A stretch of 64,000 nt of DNA from the NCBI GenBank assembly GCA_025782575.1, contig JALGYY010000041.1, positions 44,293 through 108,292 of the forward strand. The letters are read 5' to 3'. Source of the DNA: a bacterium. Lineage in GTDB: Bacteria; Orphanbacterota; Orphanbacteria; Orphanbacterales; Orphanbacteraceae. Below, one piece after another: positions 52,082 through 61,034 of the stretch (positions are counted from its first letter, which is position 1; every line of letters starts with the position of its first letter). The position numbers were made by a program, and so were the translations under genes. Below the pieces are notes generated by a model. It saw only the letters and a list, made by a program, of their open reading frames with translations. It ran no database searches and was not told the DNA's origin.

Positions 52082-53875
52082 TTACCCGATCAACTCCTCC
52101 AGTTCGTACTGATGGTAGATCTGGGCGTACTCTCCTTTGCGCGCGATCAGATCCCGATGGTGTCCGCTTTCGACGATTCGCCCGTCGACCAGCACAAAAA
52201 TCTGATCCGCCCTTCGAAGAGTGTCGGGCCTGTGGGTAATCAGGATCGAGGTCGTCCCCGGCATGGCCTCGTGCAGCTTTTCCCATAGCCGCGACTCAGT
52301 GCGCGCATCGAGCGCCGAGGTACAATCATCCAGAATCAGTATCTTCGGGCGTCCCGCGAGCGCCCTTGCGAGCGCCAGCCTCTGTTTCTGTCCGCCAGAA
52401 ATCGCCATGCCCCTTGTTCCGACTTCCGTATCGATTCTGTTCGGGAACGCATCCACCTCACTCAGGAACTGGGAGACATCGAGCGCCCAGGCCAGTCGCT
52501 CATCATCAAACGACTCTCTTCCCAGTTCGATGTTCCTCCGAATGGATTCACTGAAAAGTATGGGATCCTGGGGCACGAAGCCGATCGCTCCTCGGAGGGC
52601 CCCGAGCTCGTACTCGCGCAAATCCTTTCCATCAAGAGTGATTCTCCCTGAACCGGGATCGACCAGGCGGGGTACCATGTTGGCCAGCCAGCTCTTCCCT
52701 GATCCGATCCTTCCGACAAATGCGACTGTCTCGCCCGGTTCGATCGCGAGCGTGACGTTGTCGATCAGATTCCGATCGGCGCCGGGCAGAGTAAAACTGA
52801 CGTTCTCAAAACGGATATGTCCTTTGATTTCGCCATTTCCGCCGCAAAGTCCTTCGTCTCGAACAAGCGGAGGGACGTCTTCCAGTTCTCTCAGCCGGCC
52901 GATCGATACAGCTGATTGCCGTGACTTGACTAGAAACTGGCCGACATCGAACATCGGAAAGACAAGCCATACGACATAATAGATAAAGGTCGCCATCTCA
53001 CCGAGCGAGAGGCCGCCATGAGCCACTTTCCAACCGCCCGCAAACAGTACGATCACCACACCGAATTGCCAGATCGAGTTGTAAAGCGAATCGATAACGG
53101 CTGTCGCTTTTGCCGATCGGATCTCAGATGCACGGCGGGAACGGGCCGCCGCTTCGAATTTCTTTTCCTGAGCCGACTCCCGCACATAAGCCTTGACCAC
53201 GCGAACTCCGGAAAAGCAGGCCTCCATCGTATCGTTCACGCGGGAAATCCTCTTCTGGAGATGATCATACCGGTGGTCGAGCATAGACGAACTCCGGAAA
53301 AAGATGACCACCAGAATCGGGAGTGGCCCCGCCGTCCAGAGTGTCAGCCAGGGATCGATGCTCGCCATCATGATCGTTATGAAGAGAATCGCCATCAGCG
53401 CCTCGTAAAGACGAAATATGCCCGAGCATGCGAACCAGGAAAGTTTTTCCCCCACATCGTCGGTCATGCGCGTGACGAGATCTCCGGTCCGGAATCTCTG
53501 AAAGAAGTCGGGACCCTTCGTAGTGATCCTGTCGAACGCCTTCTGCCGGAAGAGCCACTCGAGCCGCACGTTCATCCACGCCCGTACTGACTGAAAAGAG
53601 CCGTACACAGTGAATGAGGCGGCGCCGAGAACTATGAAGCAGACGCCGAATGACGTTGCAGGGCCGATCGAAAACCTCTCGCCCCAACCGGTGACTATCC
53701 GGGCGATGACATGATCGGCTACGCTCCCTGTCCGCAGGTAGTCAATGGAGAACCCGACGAGCCTCGGTCCGATCACTTCGATCGCCGCCTGGAGCGGTGT
53801 GAGCAGCATTAGAATCAGGATGACGCCCGGGTAATCTTTGTAGTACTCCCAGAGCCATTTCACATTCTTACGCAC
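52082..53875 (-). CDS. ABC exporter half-transporter (type IV), consensus-signature partner
   Basis: 597 residues from a GTG at 53875. Six-helix exporter domain (~1-320), then a nucleotide-binding domain: Walker A VGRIGSGKS, signature SGGQKQRLALARAL, Walker B ILILDDCTSALDA, and H-loop LITHR. The residue after the Walker B Asp is Asp, not the catalytic Glu, while the signature is canonical. In the partner gene the reverse holds. This is the classic heterodimeric ABC exporter arrangement, with one active and one degenerate ATP site. It starts within the 3' end of the partner gene (8-nt overlap). Location between glycan blocks suggests export of a lipid, glycolipid or drug-like molecule. Confidence 0.93.
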   Translation of the reverse strand: MRKNVKWLWEYYKDYPGVILILMLLTPLQAAIEVIGPRLVGFSIDYLRTGSVADHVIARIVTGWGERFSIGPATSFGVCFIVLGAASFTVYGSFQSVRAWMNVRLEWLFRQKAFDRITTKGPDFFQRFRTGDLVTRMTDDVGEKLSWFACSGIFRLYEALMAILFITIMMASIDPWLTLWTAGPLPILVVIFFRSSSMLDHRYDHLQKRISRVNDTMEACFSGVRVVKAYVRESAQEKKFEAAARSRRASEIRSAKATAVIDSLYNSIWQFGVVIVLFAGGWKVAHGGLSLGEMATFIYYVVWLVFPMFDVGQFLVKSRQSAVSIGRLRELEDVPPLVRDEGLCGGNGEIKGHIRFENVSFTLPGADRNLIDNVTLAIEPGETVAFVGRIGSGKSWLANMVPRLVDPGSGRITLDGKDLREYELGALRGAIGFVPQDPILFSESIRRNIELGRESFDDERLAWALDVSQFLSEVDAFPNRIDTEVGTRGMAISGGQKQRLALARALAGRPKILILDDCTSALDARTESRLWEKLHEAMPGTTSILITHRPDTLRRADQIFVLVDGRIVESGHHRDLIARKGEYAQIYHQYELEELIG

Positions 53876-55736
53876 CGCGGCTCACCTCCATCCTGTCCTG
53901 GTCCATAACCCCATCGTCCTGCAGATCACCAGGCTCTATCCGGCTGCCGAACTGCAACCGGAAAAGCTTGGCATAGTAACCATCCTGAGTGACTAACTCC
54001 GAATGGCTTCCCGTCTCCACGATCCGGCCCTCCCGGATCACCAGAATCCGATCGACATGAAGAATCGTGGACAGCCTGTGGGCGATGATGATCGACGTCC
54101 TCCCCTTCATGAGGCGGGTCAGCGATTTTTGAATCGTCCGTTCCGTTTCAGGATCCACCGAACCGGTCGCCTCATCAAGAATGAGAAGATCCGGGTCGAC
54201 CGCGAGAGCGCGGGCAAAAGAGAGCAATTGCCTTTCCCCGCGGCTGAAGTTCGCCCCGTTCTCGGAAACTACCGTCTTGTAAGCTCTCGGCAGGCGGCGA
54301 ATGAACTGATCGGCGCCCACAATTCGAGCCGCCTCTTTCACGCGGTCACTCTGAATTGCCTCGGATTCAAGCGTGATGTTCGACTCCACATCACCGGGAA
54401 AGAGTAGAATATCCTGGAGCACCAGAGCGAATCGACGTCGCAGGTCGGCGGTGGCGATCTCACGAATATCGATGCCGTCAATCGTGATGCGTCCCCGCTG
54501 CGGATCGTAGAGCCGGAGCAGGAGTGAAATAATCGTCGATTTCCCTCCCCCCGTAACACCGGCAAGCGCAATATGAGAACCGACGGGCAGCTCAAAGCTC
54601 ACATCTTTCAGTACCCAGTTTTCGTCGTTCGAGTATGAGAACCAGACGTTCTCAAATCGAATGCCCTTTTTGATTTCTGACCAGGAAACCGGTTGCTCCG
54701 GCTCCTGGAGAGACGGTTTCACGGAGAGAAGCGAGAAGATCTTCCTCGCTCCCGCTACCCCTTTCTGGAAGCTGCTCAGCTGATCCGCCGTCCGCGCGAT
54801 CGGCTCGAACTCCTTCCAGATCAGCAGGATAAAGAGGACGGTTACGCCGGGAGTCACGTGCCATAGTGATCCAAGCAGAAGCACGAGGCCGATCTTCAGA
54901 AACTCAAAGAAAAAGACGGTGTTAAAAAGCACACAGACGGCAACTTCGGCATACGCCTGCACCTTGAACTTCTCTTCGTTTACCTGGCGCAGTTTCTCGC
55001 GGACATACTCTCCCCTGTGAAAGATCTGTATGATCGCTATGCCGTGCAGGAACTCCGTCAACGTCGCTGTTACTTCCGCCATCCTGGTCCGGACGGCGAG
55101 AAACCGGGGGGTCGTGATCCGGTGGAACACATAAAGCGTGAGCGCCGTTATCGGGTAGAGTGACACGAGCGCCGCAGCGAGTCTGGCATGTGTGGCAAAC
55201 ATGAGCCCGGCAATCCCGACCATGAGAAGCAGATCACCGATGACGAGGATCACCACATTCGTAAAGAGCAGCCGGAGCGACTCCGTGTCCGATTCAACCC
55301 GCGCCATGAGCCGGCCCACGGGTTGACGATCGAAGAAGGAAACATCCTGGCGCAGAACGTGGCCGAACAGCTTCGTCCGGAGGCCGAGCATGATATCCTG
55401 ACCGATCGTTTCCAGGTTGACCCGCTGCACATATTGCAGGTAGACGGTCACCGCCTGAATGAAGAACACGGCGAGTCCGAGCAGAATGAGCGGGGCCCAA
55501 TCGAACGCCGATCCCCCATTGGCCACCCCCTCTGAAAGCGGCCCGTCAATCGTCCGCTGCACGAGGAGCGGCCACGCAATCGATCCGAGCGTAACGAGCA
55601 GAAGGAGACCGAAGCTGAAGAGAAGCCTCTTCCGGTGCTTCAGCAGGTGAGGCGTCAGCCTGCGGAAGGCCTCGCCGCCACCGATCAGCGTTTCAGTGCT
55701 CTCATTTTCTTTGTCGTCGCTAAGAGTGGTCGACAT
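53868..55736 (-). CDS. ABC exporter half-transporter, degenerate-signature partner
   Basis: 622 residues from the ATG at 55736 (AAAGGAGGAG upstream); a longer frame to 55862 runs through the terminator region and is rejected as a start. Six transmembrane helices (~25-330) precede the nucleotide-binding domain: Walker A AGVTGGGKST, signature FSRGERQLLSFARAL (SRGE replacing SGGQ), Walker B LLILDEATGSVDPETE with the catalytic Glu, and H-loop IIAHRLSTI. It pairs with the downstream gene so that its intact Walker B faces the partner's intact signature. Its leader carries a hairpin terminator and a 15-codon ORF. Substrate unknown. Confidence 0.93.
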   Translation of the reverse strand: MSTTLSDDKENESTETLIGGGEAFRRLTPHLLKHRKRLLFSFGLLLLVTLGSIAWPLLVQRTIDGPLSEGVANGGSAFDWAPLILLGLAVFFIQAVTVYLQYVQRVNLETIGQDIMLGLRTKLFGHVLRQDVSFFDRQPVGRLMARVESDTESLRLLFTNVVILVIGDLLLMVGIAGLMFATHARLAAALVSLYPITALTLYVFHRITTPRFLAVRTRMAEVTATLTEFLHGIAIIQIFHRGEYVREKLRQVNEEKFKVQAYAEVAVCVLFNTVFFFEFLKIGLVLLLGSLWHVTPGVTVLFILLIWKEFEPIARTADQLSSFQKGVAGARKIFSLLSVKPSLQEPEQPVSWSEIKKGIRFENVWFSYSNDENWVLKDVSFELPVGSHIALAGVTGGGKSTIISLLLRLYDPQRGRITIDGIDIREIATADLRRRFALVLQDILLFPGDVESNITLESEAIQSDRVKEAARIVGADQFIRRLPRAYKTVVSENGANFSRGERQLLSFARALAVDPDLLILDEATGSVDPETERTIQKSLTRLMKGRTSIIIAHRLSTILHVDRILVIREGRIVETGSHSELVTQDGYYAKLFRLQFGSRIEPGDLQDDGVMDQDRMEVSRGA

Positions 55737-55761
55737 CTTCCACTCCTCCTTTGATGGAAAC

Positions 55762-55803
55762 AGAAAAACCCCGCCGGTGACTGAAAGGCCGTCCGGCGGG
55801 GTT
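55762..55803 (-). terminator. Intrinsic terminator in the leader of the ABC exporter operon
   Basis: On the minus strand, an 11-bp perfect stem (CCGGCGGGGTT at 55793-55803 pairing with AACCCCGCCGG at 55767-55777) with a 15-nt loop is followed by TTTTTCTGTTT. It lies 26 nt before the ABC start and downstream of the 15-codon leader ORF. It could end an upstream transcript or act as an attenuator of the exporter operon. Confidence 0.8.
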
Positions 55804-55834
55804 GGAGAATCAAAAGGGTTCGGTTCTTTAGAAG

Positions 55835-55882
55835 CTACCCTTTCCCGCCGAAGAGCGCACATGGCGACGCGTATGGCATCAT
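55835..55882 (-). CDS. Putative 15-residue leader peptide before attenuator
   Basis: ATGATGCC... opens a 15-codon frame (MMPYASPCALFGGKG) ending TAG, with AGGA 5 nt upstream of the first ATG. Only 31 nt separate its stop from the terminator stem ahead of the ABC gene. It contains no run of one amino acid, so classic amino-acid attenuation is not obvious; ribosome stalling by an exported compound is another possibility. It is close to the shortest ORF one can argue for, so confidence is low. Confidence 0.35.
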   Translation of the reverse strand: MMPYASPCALFGGKG

Positions 55883-56017
55883 TCGATTCCTGATCATCGA
55901 GCCGGCTCCTCTTTCGGGTTCGGGTTTACTTGGCTTCTGCTCTCTACAAGAGATCCACAGACTACATGCCCCGTATGATCCTGGCAAGAAGAATTTCGCT
56001 CCCTCATATCAAGGGGG

Positions 56018-56386
56018 TCAAGCACCGCCCAGCGTTCTCCGGAACCAGGCGCCGATCAGGCCGCCCATGCAACCGGTGACGAGTATGGCGACCGCCTGGA
56101 TAGCAGGCAGCCATTCCGAAACGCCATTCGCAAGAAATGAAAAGCACGCGAAACCGAGAAAGAGCCAGAATGCCGATGTTACCCCTATGCCCCATCGCCA
56201 CGACAATGATGGCCAGATTACGGCAAACCCGCCGCCGAGAATGAGACAGAGGCCGAGTGCAAATGGGAAGGGGTTATCATCGGCGAAATCAAACTGCAGA
56301 ATAGTGAGCAGAAACAGACCGAGCGCACCTGCGCCCGCCAGGAGGGCGAGCAGATGGGCGATCCACGGCGTTGATTGCGTACTCAT
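56018..56386 (-). CDS. Small integral membrane protein
   Basis: 122 residues from the ATG at 56386 (AGGGGAG upstream); an earlier ATG at 56413 is less likely. Four hydrophobic helices: HLLALLAGAGALGLFLLTIL, FALGLCLILGGGFAVIWP, SAFWLFLGFACFSFLA and AIQAVAILVTGCMGGLIGAWF. No recognisable family motif. It lies upstream of the ABC exporter operon on the same strand, separated by the leader and terminator; the terminator may belong to this gene's transcript. Function unknown. Confidence 0.6.
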   Translation of the reverse strand: MSTQSTPWIAHLLALLAGAGALGLFLLTILQFDFADDNPFPFALGLCLILGGGFAVIWPSLSWRWGIGVTSAFWLFLGFACFSFLANGVSEWLPAIQAVAILVTGCMGGLIGAWFRRTLGGA

Positions 56387-56527
56387 ATGACACTGCTCCC
56401 CTCGTCCGTCCATTCTGGTCGGTACGGCCGCGAAGTCAAGCCGGTTTCACTACCGATACTTTGGCAGTGGAGTGGTAAGATCCGGCGAAGAATCTAAATT
56501 CGATACGTCCAGGGGAGTGGTCCGGCG

Positions 56528-57991
56528 TTGAATAGGCAGCAACAGGCGCGAAGAATCTTCAGAAACTTCAGCTTTCTCGCATCGGGGAAAACGCTGGGTG
56601 ATCTATTCACGTTTCTGTTGTTCGTCGCCCTCTCACGAGCCTACGGCCAGGAAGGGATCGGGCGTTATTCCTTCGCCGTCGCGTTTACGGGCATGTTCAC
56701 TGTAATAGCGGACTTCGGCCTCTACGGTTACTCCATCAAGGACCTGAGCCGCCTGGACGGCCCGCTCGGAAAACCGTTCGGGCGTTTCTACACTCTCCGC
56801 GGATTTCTATCGGCCGGAGTTCTGATCATACTGCTCCTCACCATCCCCTTCCTCCCCTTCCCGGCTGAAACGAAGCGTATCATTGCCCTCGTCGGGGCCT
56901 ATCAGATATTCCTCCGGTTGGCGGAGGGGCTCGGCGCACTTTTTATTACGAGAGAAGAGACGCACATATCGGGCGGACTCGACGCCGCGCTCCGGCTCGC
57001 CACCATGCTGGCAGGACTCGCCGTAATCGCTTCGGGCGGCCCCCTCGTTCTCGTGATCGCCGCCATGCCGATTCTGGCATCTGTTCAAATCATCGTGGCC
57101 TACGGACTTGTCACCAGAAAGTATGGCCGCCCCGAAATCGTTCTTGATCCGGCCGTTTTGAAGACGACATTTCGAGAGGCGCTTCCGTTTGCGTTTTCTC
57201 TCATTCTCTATCAGCTCTACTCTCGTATTGACGTCGTATTTCTGGGGTTTTTCTCCGGCGAAGCCGCTTCGGGAATCTACAACGTAGCCTACCGGATCGT
57301 ATTCCTGGTGCTCTTCATCCCGCACTTCGCCGCTGTTTCTATTTTCCCTCTCGCGTCCCGCCTCTTCGTAGAATCGAGAGAGAAGCTATCGAAACTATAT
57401 GTAAAGGCGCTCCGCATGTGCGCGCTCACCGGCATACCGGCAGCAGCGGGGATCTGGTTGCTTGCGCCCGGCCTCATCAGGGTGATCTACGGCGACGCCT
57501 TCGTGGAGTCCGCCGAGGTTCTTCGCTATCTTGCGTGGCTTGTGGTGATTTTCTTCATCAGCAGGATGCTGGTTACGATCCTGACGTCATGCGATCTCCA
57601 GGCGACCGCCACCAGAATGCAGTGGATCACCGCCGGGGTAAATGTCGCCGGCAACCTGATTCTGATCCCACGATTCGGCGTCAAAGGAGCGGCAGCGGCG
57701 ACTCTGATATCAGAATCACTTCTCGCCATTCTGCTGCTCAGCCGTATCCGCCCCCTGCTCGGACCTTCTCGTCTCCTCTCTCGTTTCGTAATCGGCGGGG
57801 TCGGGGCGGCCGCGTTCGCCATCCCCTTTTCCATCTGGGGGCCGGCTCATCTCCTGATCGCGATCCCCGCATCCGCCGTCATCTACGGAGCAGTCATCTA
57901 CCTCGTCCCCACCACGAGGCGGGACGAGTGGAATCTACTCACCGGGCTTCTCCGGGCTGGCGGGGAAACGCCGGAACCGAAAGGACCGTAA
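56528..57991 (+). CDS. Wzx-like oligosaccharide flippase
   Basis: 487 residues from a TTG at 56528 (AGGGGAG upstream, spacing a little long). Twelve to fourteen hydrophobic segments in MOP-superfamily order: NFSFLASGKTLGDLFTFLLFVALSRAYGQEGIGRY at the start, IADFGLYGYSIKDLSR, then SLILYQLYSRIDVVFLGFFSGEAASGIYNVAYRI in the middle, and RFGVKGAAAATLISE near the end. These are hallmarks of RfbX/Wzx flippases that move lipid-linked glycan units across the inner membrane. It opens the second glycan block with the carbamoyltransferase and GT4 genes. Confidence 0.9.
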   Translation: MNRQQQARRIFRNFSFLASGKTLGDLFTFLLFVALSRAYGQEGIGRYSFAVAFTGMFTVIADFGLYGYSIKDLSRLDGPLGKPFGRFYTLRGFLSAGVLIILLLTIPFLPFPAETKRIIALVGAYQIFLRLAEGLGALFITREETHISGGLDAALRLATMLAGLAVIASGGPLVLVIAAMPILASVQIIVAYGLVTRKYGRPEIVLDPAVLKTTFREALPFAFSLILYQLYSRIDVVFLGFFSGEAASGIYNVAYRIVFLVLFIPHFAAVSIFPLASRLFVESREKLSKLYVKALRMCALTGIPAAAGIWLLAPGLIRVIYGDAFVESAEVLRYLAWLVVIFFISRMLVTILTSCDLQATATRMQWITAGVNVAGNLILIPRFGVKGAAAATLISESLLAILLLSRIRPLLGPSRLLSRFVIGGVGAAAFAIPFSIWGPAHLLIAIPASAVIYGAVIYLVPTTRRDEWNLLTGLLRAGGETPEPKGP

Positions 57992-58130
57992 GGATTTCCG
58001 TCATCGGGCCGAAAAGTGGGATGGTGGGAATCTCAGGGCCGAATGGTACTCTTCCCCCTTGGAAATTCACCCCGATCGATGCCAAACTACTTCCTGATCG
58101 GTATGAATCCGGAAGGAAAGGGAACAGTCT

Positions 58131-59912
58131 GTGAGAGTACTCGGGATCAGTGATCACATCATCAGCGGCGCCGCCGTGGTCGAAGAGGGGCGCGTCATTT
58201 CAGCGATCAACGAGGAACGGCTCGTCCGCAAGAAGATGCTGATGGGTTTCCCGAGAAAGTCGATCACCGAGGTCCTCCGAATCGCCGGCACGGACGCCAA
58301 AGATCTTGATTACGTCGCGGTCGCATCCGAGTGGGGTCACTTCCTCGACGACTACGTCGAGTTCGGCGGAGGGGTCTTCGCCGTTGATGAAGGGGCGATA
58401 AAGAATCTCTTTTTGGCGCTCGGCTCGCAACTCAGCTTCCTGCGGAGTAAGATCCCCTTTCTGGAACCACTCTACTACAAACTGAGAGAACCGGTCTTCG
58501 CCAAGCGCCGCCGCCGGATTCGCGAGGTCCTTCGCGAAGAGTACGGCATTACATGTCCTGTGGAATTCGTCGATCACCACTACGCCCACGCTGCCGCAGC
58601 TTACTACGGAAGCGGCTACGACGATTCGCTCGTTGTGACGCTCGACGCTTCAGGCGACGGCCACTCCTCTCATGTCTACGATGTAACCGCCGGTTCATGG
58701 GAACGTAAGCACGCCGTACCCGCCTTCGACTCGCTCGGCAGTTACTATGCGTACGTCACCCATCTCTGCGGCTTTACCGCCGGCAAGCACGAGGGGAAGA
58801 TCACGGGACTCGCCGCCTACGGTAAGCCGGAGTATCGGGAGATTCTCGACCGGTTCATTGCCTACCGTGACGGATCGATAGTCAATGTGGGGGATGCGTT
58901 CCGTATGGTGGCGGTCGAGAAGCTACGAAAGGCCCTTCCGCCGGACTTCAGCAAGGAAGACATCGCCTGGTCGGTTCAGGAACTATCGGAAGACATCTGC
59001 ACGCAGTACGTACAACATTGGGCGAAGAAAACCGGCAAAAGAAATATCGCGCTCGCAGGTGGTGTAGCGGCAAACGTCAAAATCAATCAGCGGATTCATG
59101 AAATTCCCGAGATCGATTCAATCTTCATCTGCCCGGCCATGTCGGATGAAGGTCTTTCCGCGGGCGCCGCGCTCATCCTGTCGAACGAAAAGAAGCCGGA
59201 GCTTGCCATGACGGGCAGGAAGGCATTCGATCATGTCTATCTGGGCCCCGAGTATTCCGAGAAGGAGATCGCAGCCGCGCTCGACTCCGCGGGAATGGAG
59301 TACGCGGCGTCGGAAACAGTCGAGACGGATGTGGCGCAAATGATCGCGGACGGGTACGTGGTCGCCCGCGTGAACGGCCGCATGGAATGGGGGCCGAGGG
59401 CCCTCGGCAATCGATCCATTCTCTACCGGCCGGACGATCGATCCGCGAACGACTGGTTGAACAAGCGACTGAAGCGCACCGAGTTCATGCCCTTCGCGCC
59501 GTCCACACTCGCCGAAGAAGCGTCCGGGTCCTTTAAGGGGATGAGCGGTGCCGTGGATACCGCGCACTATATGACGATCACGTTCGACTGTACGGACGAA
59601 ATGAGCAGGAACTGCGACGGCGTCGTTCATGTGGACGGCACGGCGCGCCCCCAGCTCGTGAGCGAGGAAATCAACCCGAGCTACCATCGGATCATCAAAG
59701 AGTTTCACAAGATAACCGGGCTCTCCAGCATCGTGAATACCAGCTTCAACATCCACGAAGAGCCGATCGTCTGCACACCTGAAGACGCGATCCGCGCTTT
59801 TCAGGTCGGCCATCTCGACGTCCTGGCCATCGGCCCCTTCATCGCGCGGAATCCAAATGCGGACGAAAGAGTGAAGGGGATGAGTGCAGGCAAAGTCGAG
59901 ACAGGTTCCTGA
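58131..59912 (+). CDS. NodU/CmcH-type carbamoyltransferase
   Basis: 593 residues from a GTG at 58131 (AAGGAAAGGGA upstream). The N-terminal Kae1/TsaD-like domain starts VLGISDHIISGAAVVEEGRVISAINEERLVRKK and contains DHHYAHAAAAYYGSGYDDSLVVTLDASGDG with the metal-binding His pair. LAGGVAANVKINQRI and the C-terminal EWGPRALGNRSIL follow, the signature of carbamoyltransferases such as NodU and TobZ. It transfers carbamoyl from carbamoyl phosphate, via carbamoyl-AMP, to a sugar hydroxyl. It probably decorates the glycan made by this cluster. The GT4 gene starts 3 nt after its stop. Confidence 0.95.
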   Translation: MRVLGISDHIISGAAVVEEGRVISAINEERLVRKKMLMGFPRKSITEVLRIAGTDAKDLDYVAVASEWGHFLDDYVEFGGGVFAVDEGAIKNLFLALGSQLSFLRSKIPFLEPLYYKLREPVFAKRRRRIREVLREEYGITCPVEFVDHHYAHAAAAYYGSGYDDSLVVTLDASGDGHSSHVYDVTAGSWERKHAVPAFDSLGSYYAYVTHLCGFTAGKHEGKITGLAAYGKPEYREILDRFIAYRDGSIVNVGDAFRMVAVEKLRKALPPDFSKEDIAWSVQELSEDICTQYVQHWAKKTGKRNIALAGGVAANVKINQRIHEIPEIDSIFICPAMSDEGLSAGAALILSNEKKPELAMTGRKAFDHVYLGPEYSEKEIAAALDSAGMEYAASETVETDVAQMIADGYVVARVNGRMEWGPRALGNRSILYRPDDRSANDWLNKRLKRTEFMPFAPSTLAEEASGSFKGMSGAVDTAHYMTITFDCTDEMSRNCDGVVHVDGTARPQLVSEEINPSYHRIIKEFHKITGLSSIVNTSFNIHEEPIVCTPEDAIRAFQVGHLDVLAIGPFIARNPNADERVKGMSAGKVETGS

Positions 59913-59915
59913 TCG

Positions 59916-61034
59916 ATGAAAATCGGAATCATGCTCCGCCACCTCGAGGAACACGGAGGTGGTGTTGCTGTTTATACTCGGAATCTTCTTCGAGAGATGC
60001 TGAACCTCTATACGCCGCACGAATGGGTCCTGATTTATCCGGACGATCGTTATCTCGGCACCTACAGCAAGCACTCCAACGTAACTGAAGTGGTCGTGAA
60101 AGCGCCCCACGTCTTTCTATGGGATCAGTTTGCAGTGAAGAAGGTTGAAGCGCGCGAGAAGCTCGATCTCATCTTCAACCCGAAATACTCCGTCCCCCTC
60201 CGCGCCGGATGTCCCAGCGTGTTCGTATCACACGGTCTTGACTGGTACGTCATGCCTTGGGGTTCGAGATTCCTCGACCGCCTGAGCCACAAGTACCTGT
60301 TTCCCCGTTATGCAAAAAAAGCGAATGCGATTATCGCAGTATCAGATACCACAAAAGAGCATCTGATCGAGTATCTCGGAATTGAAGAGGAGCGGATTCA
60401 CACGGTTTACCATGCCGTGGGAGACATGTTCCGCAAAGAGATCCCGAAAGAAAAGATCGAATCCGTCCTGCGGCAATTCAGGCTGCCCAATCGATACTAC
60501 CTTTATGTAGGTCAGATCTATCCGCCGAAGAACTTCGGCCGGCTCCTCCGCGCGTATGCGCAGGTCGGTCCGGATCAGGGGATTCCGCTCGTTGTAGCCG
60601 GCGAACACACCTGGATGAGCGGCGATGAAATCGCACTCATTAATGAACTGAAACTACAGAAGTGGGTCGTCTGGACTCACTGGGTAGAACATGACAAGCT
60701 TCCGGCAATCTATCGAGGCGCGGAAGCGCTGCTGCTCCCCTCGCTCTATGAATCGTTCGGGATGCCCATTCTCGAGGCGATGGCGTGCGGATGTCCCGTG
60801 ATTACCTCGAATCGATTCGGGACGCTCGAGGTGGCGGGAGATGCGGCCGTGCTGGTCGACCCGACCGATGTAGCGAGCATTGCGGGGGGTATGCGCCGTG
60901 TTCTCTTCAACCATGATGAGCGAGCCCGTTTGATCGAAGCGGGGCACAAGCGGGCCGATCAGTTTACATGGAAGAGTGCGGCCGAGGGGACGCTTCACGT
61001 TCTCGAAAGCGTACTCGCTCGATCGGTCAGCTGA
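59916..61034 (+). CDS. GT4-family glycosyltransferase
   Basis: 372 residues. Opens MKIGIMLRHLEEHGGGVAVYTRNLL with a glycine-rich acceptor loop; VFVSHGLDWYVMPWG mid-domain; the donor domain begins YYLYVGQIYPPKNFGRLL and ends with LLPSLYESFGMPILEAMACGCPV, the GT4 E-x7-E donor motif. It follows the carbamoyltransferase by 3 nt, forming a tight pair, and overlaps the 3' end of the convergent sulfotransferase-like gene by 8 nt. Donor and acceptor are unknown, but an alpha-mannosyl- or rhamnosyl-type enzyme is plausible given the gmd gene earlier in the window. Confidence 0.92.
   Translation: MKIGIMLRHLEEHGGGVAVYTRNLLREMLNLYTPHEWVLIYPDDRYLGTYSKHSNVTEVVVKAPHVFLWDQFAVKKVEAREKLDLIFNPKYSVPLRAGCPSVFVSHGLDWYVMPWGSRFLDRLSHKYLFPRYAKKANAIIAVSDTTKEHLIEYLGIEEERIHTVYHAVGDMFRKEIPKEKIESVLRQFRLPNRYYLYVGQIYPPKNFGRLLRAYAQVGPDQGIPLVVAGEHTWMSGDEIALINELKLQKWVVWTHWVEHDKLPAIYRGAEALLLPSLYESFGMPILEAMACGCPVITSNRFGTLEVAGDAAVLVDPTDVASIAGGMRRVLFNHDERARLIEAGHKRADQFTWKSAAEGTLHVLESVLARSVS

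Noticed and set aside
59118-60110. Long minus-strand frame of 330 codons
   Set aside because: It is antisense to the carbamoyltransferase and GT4 genes and contains no domain signature.
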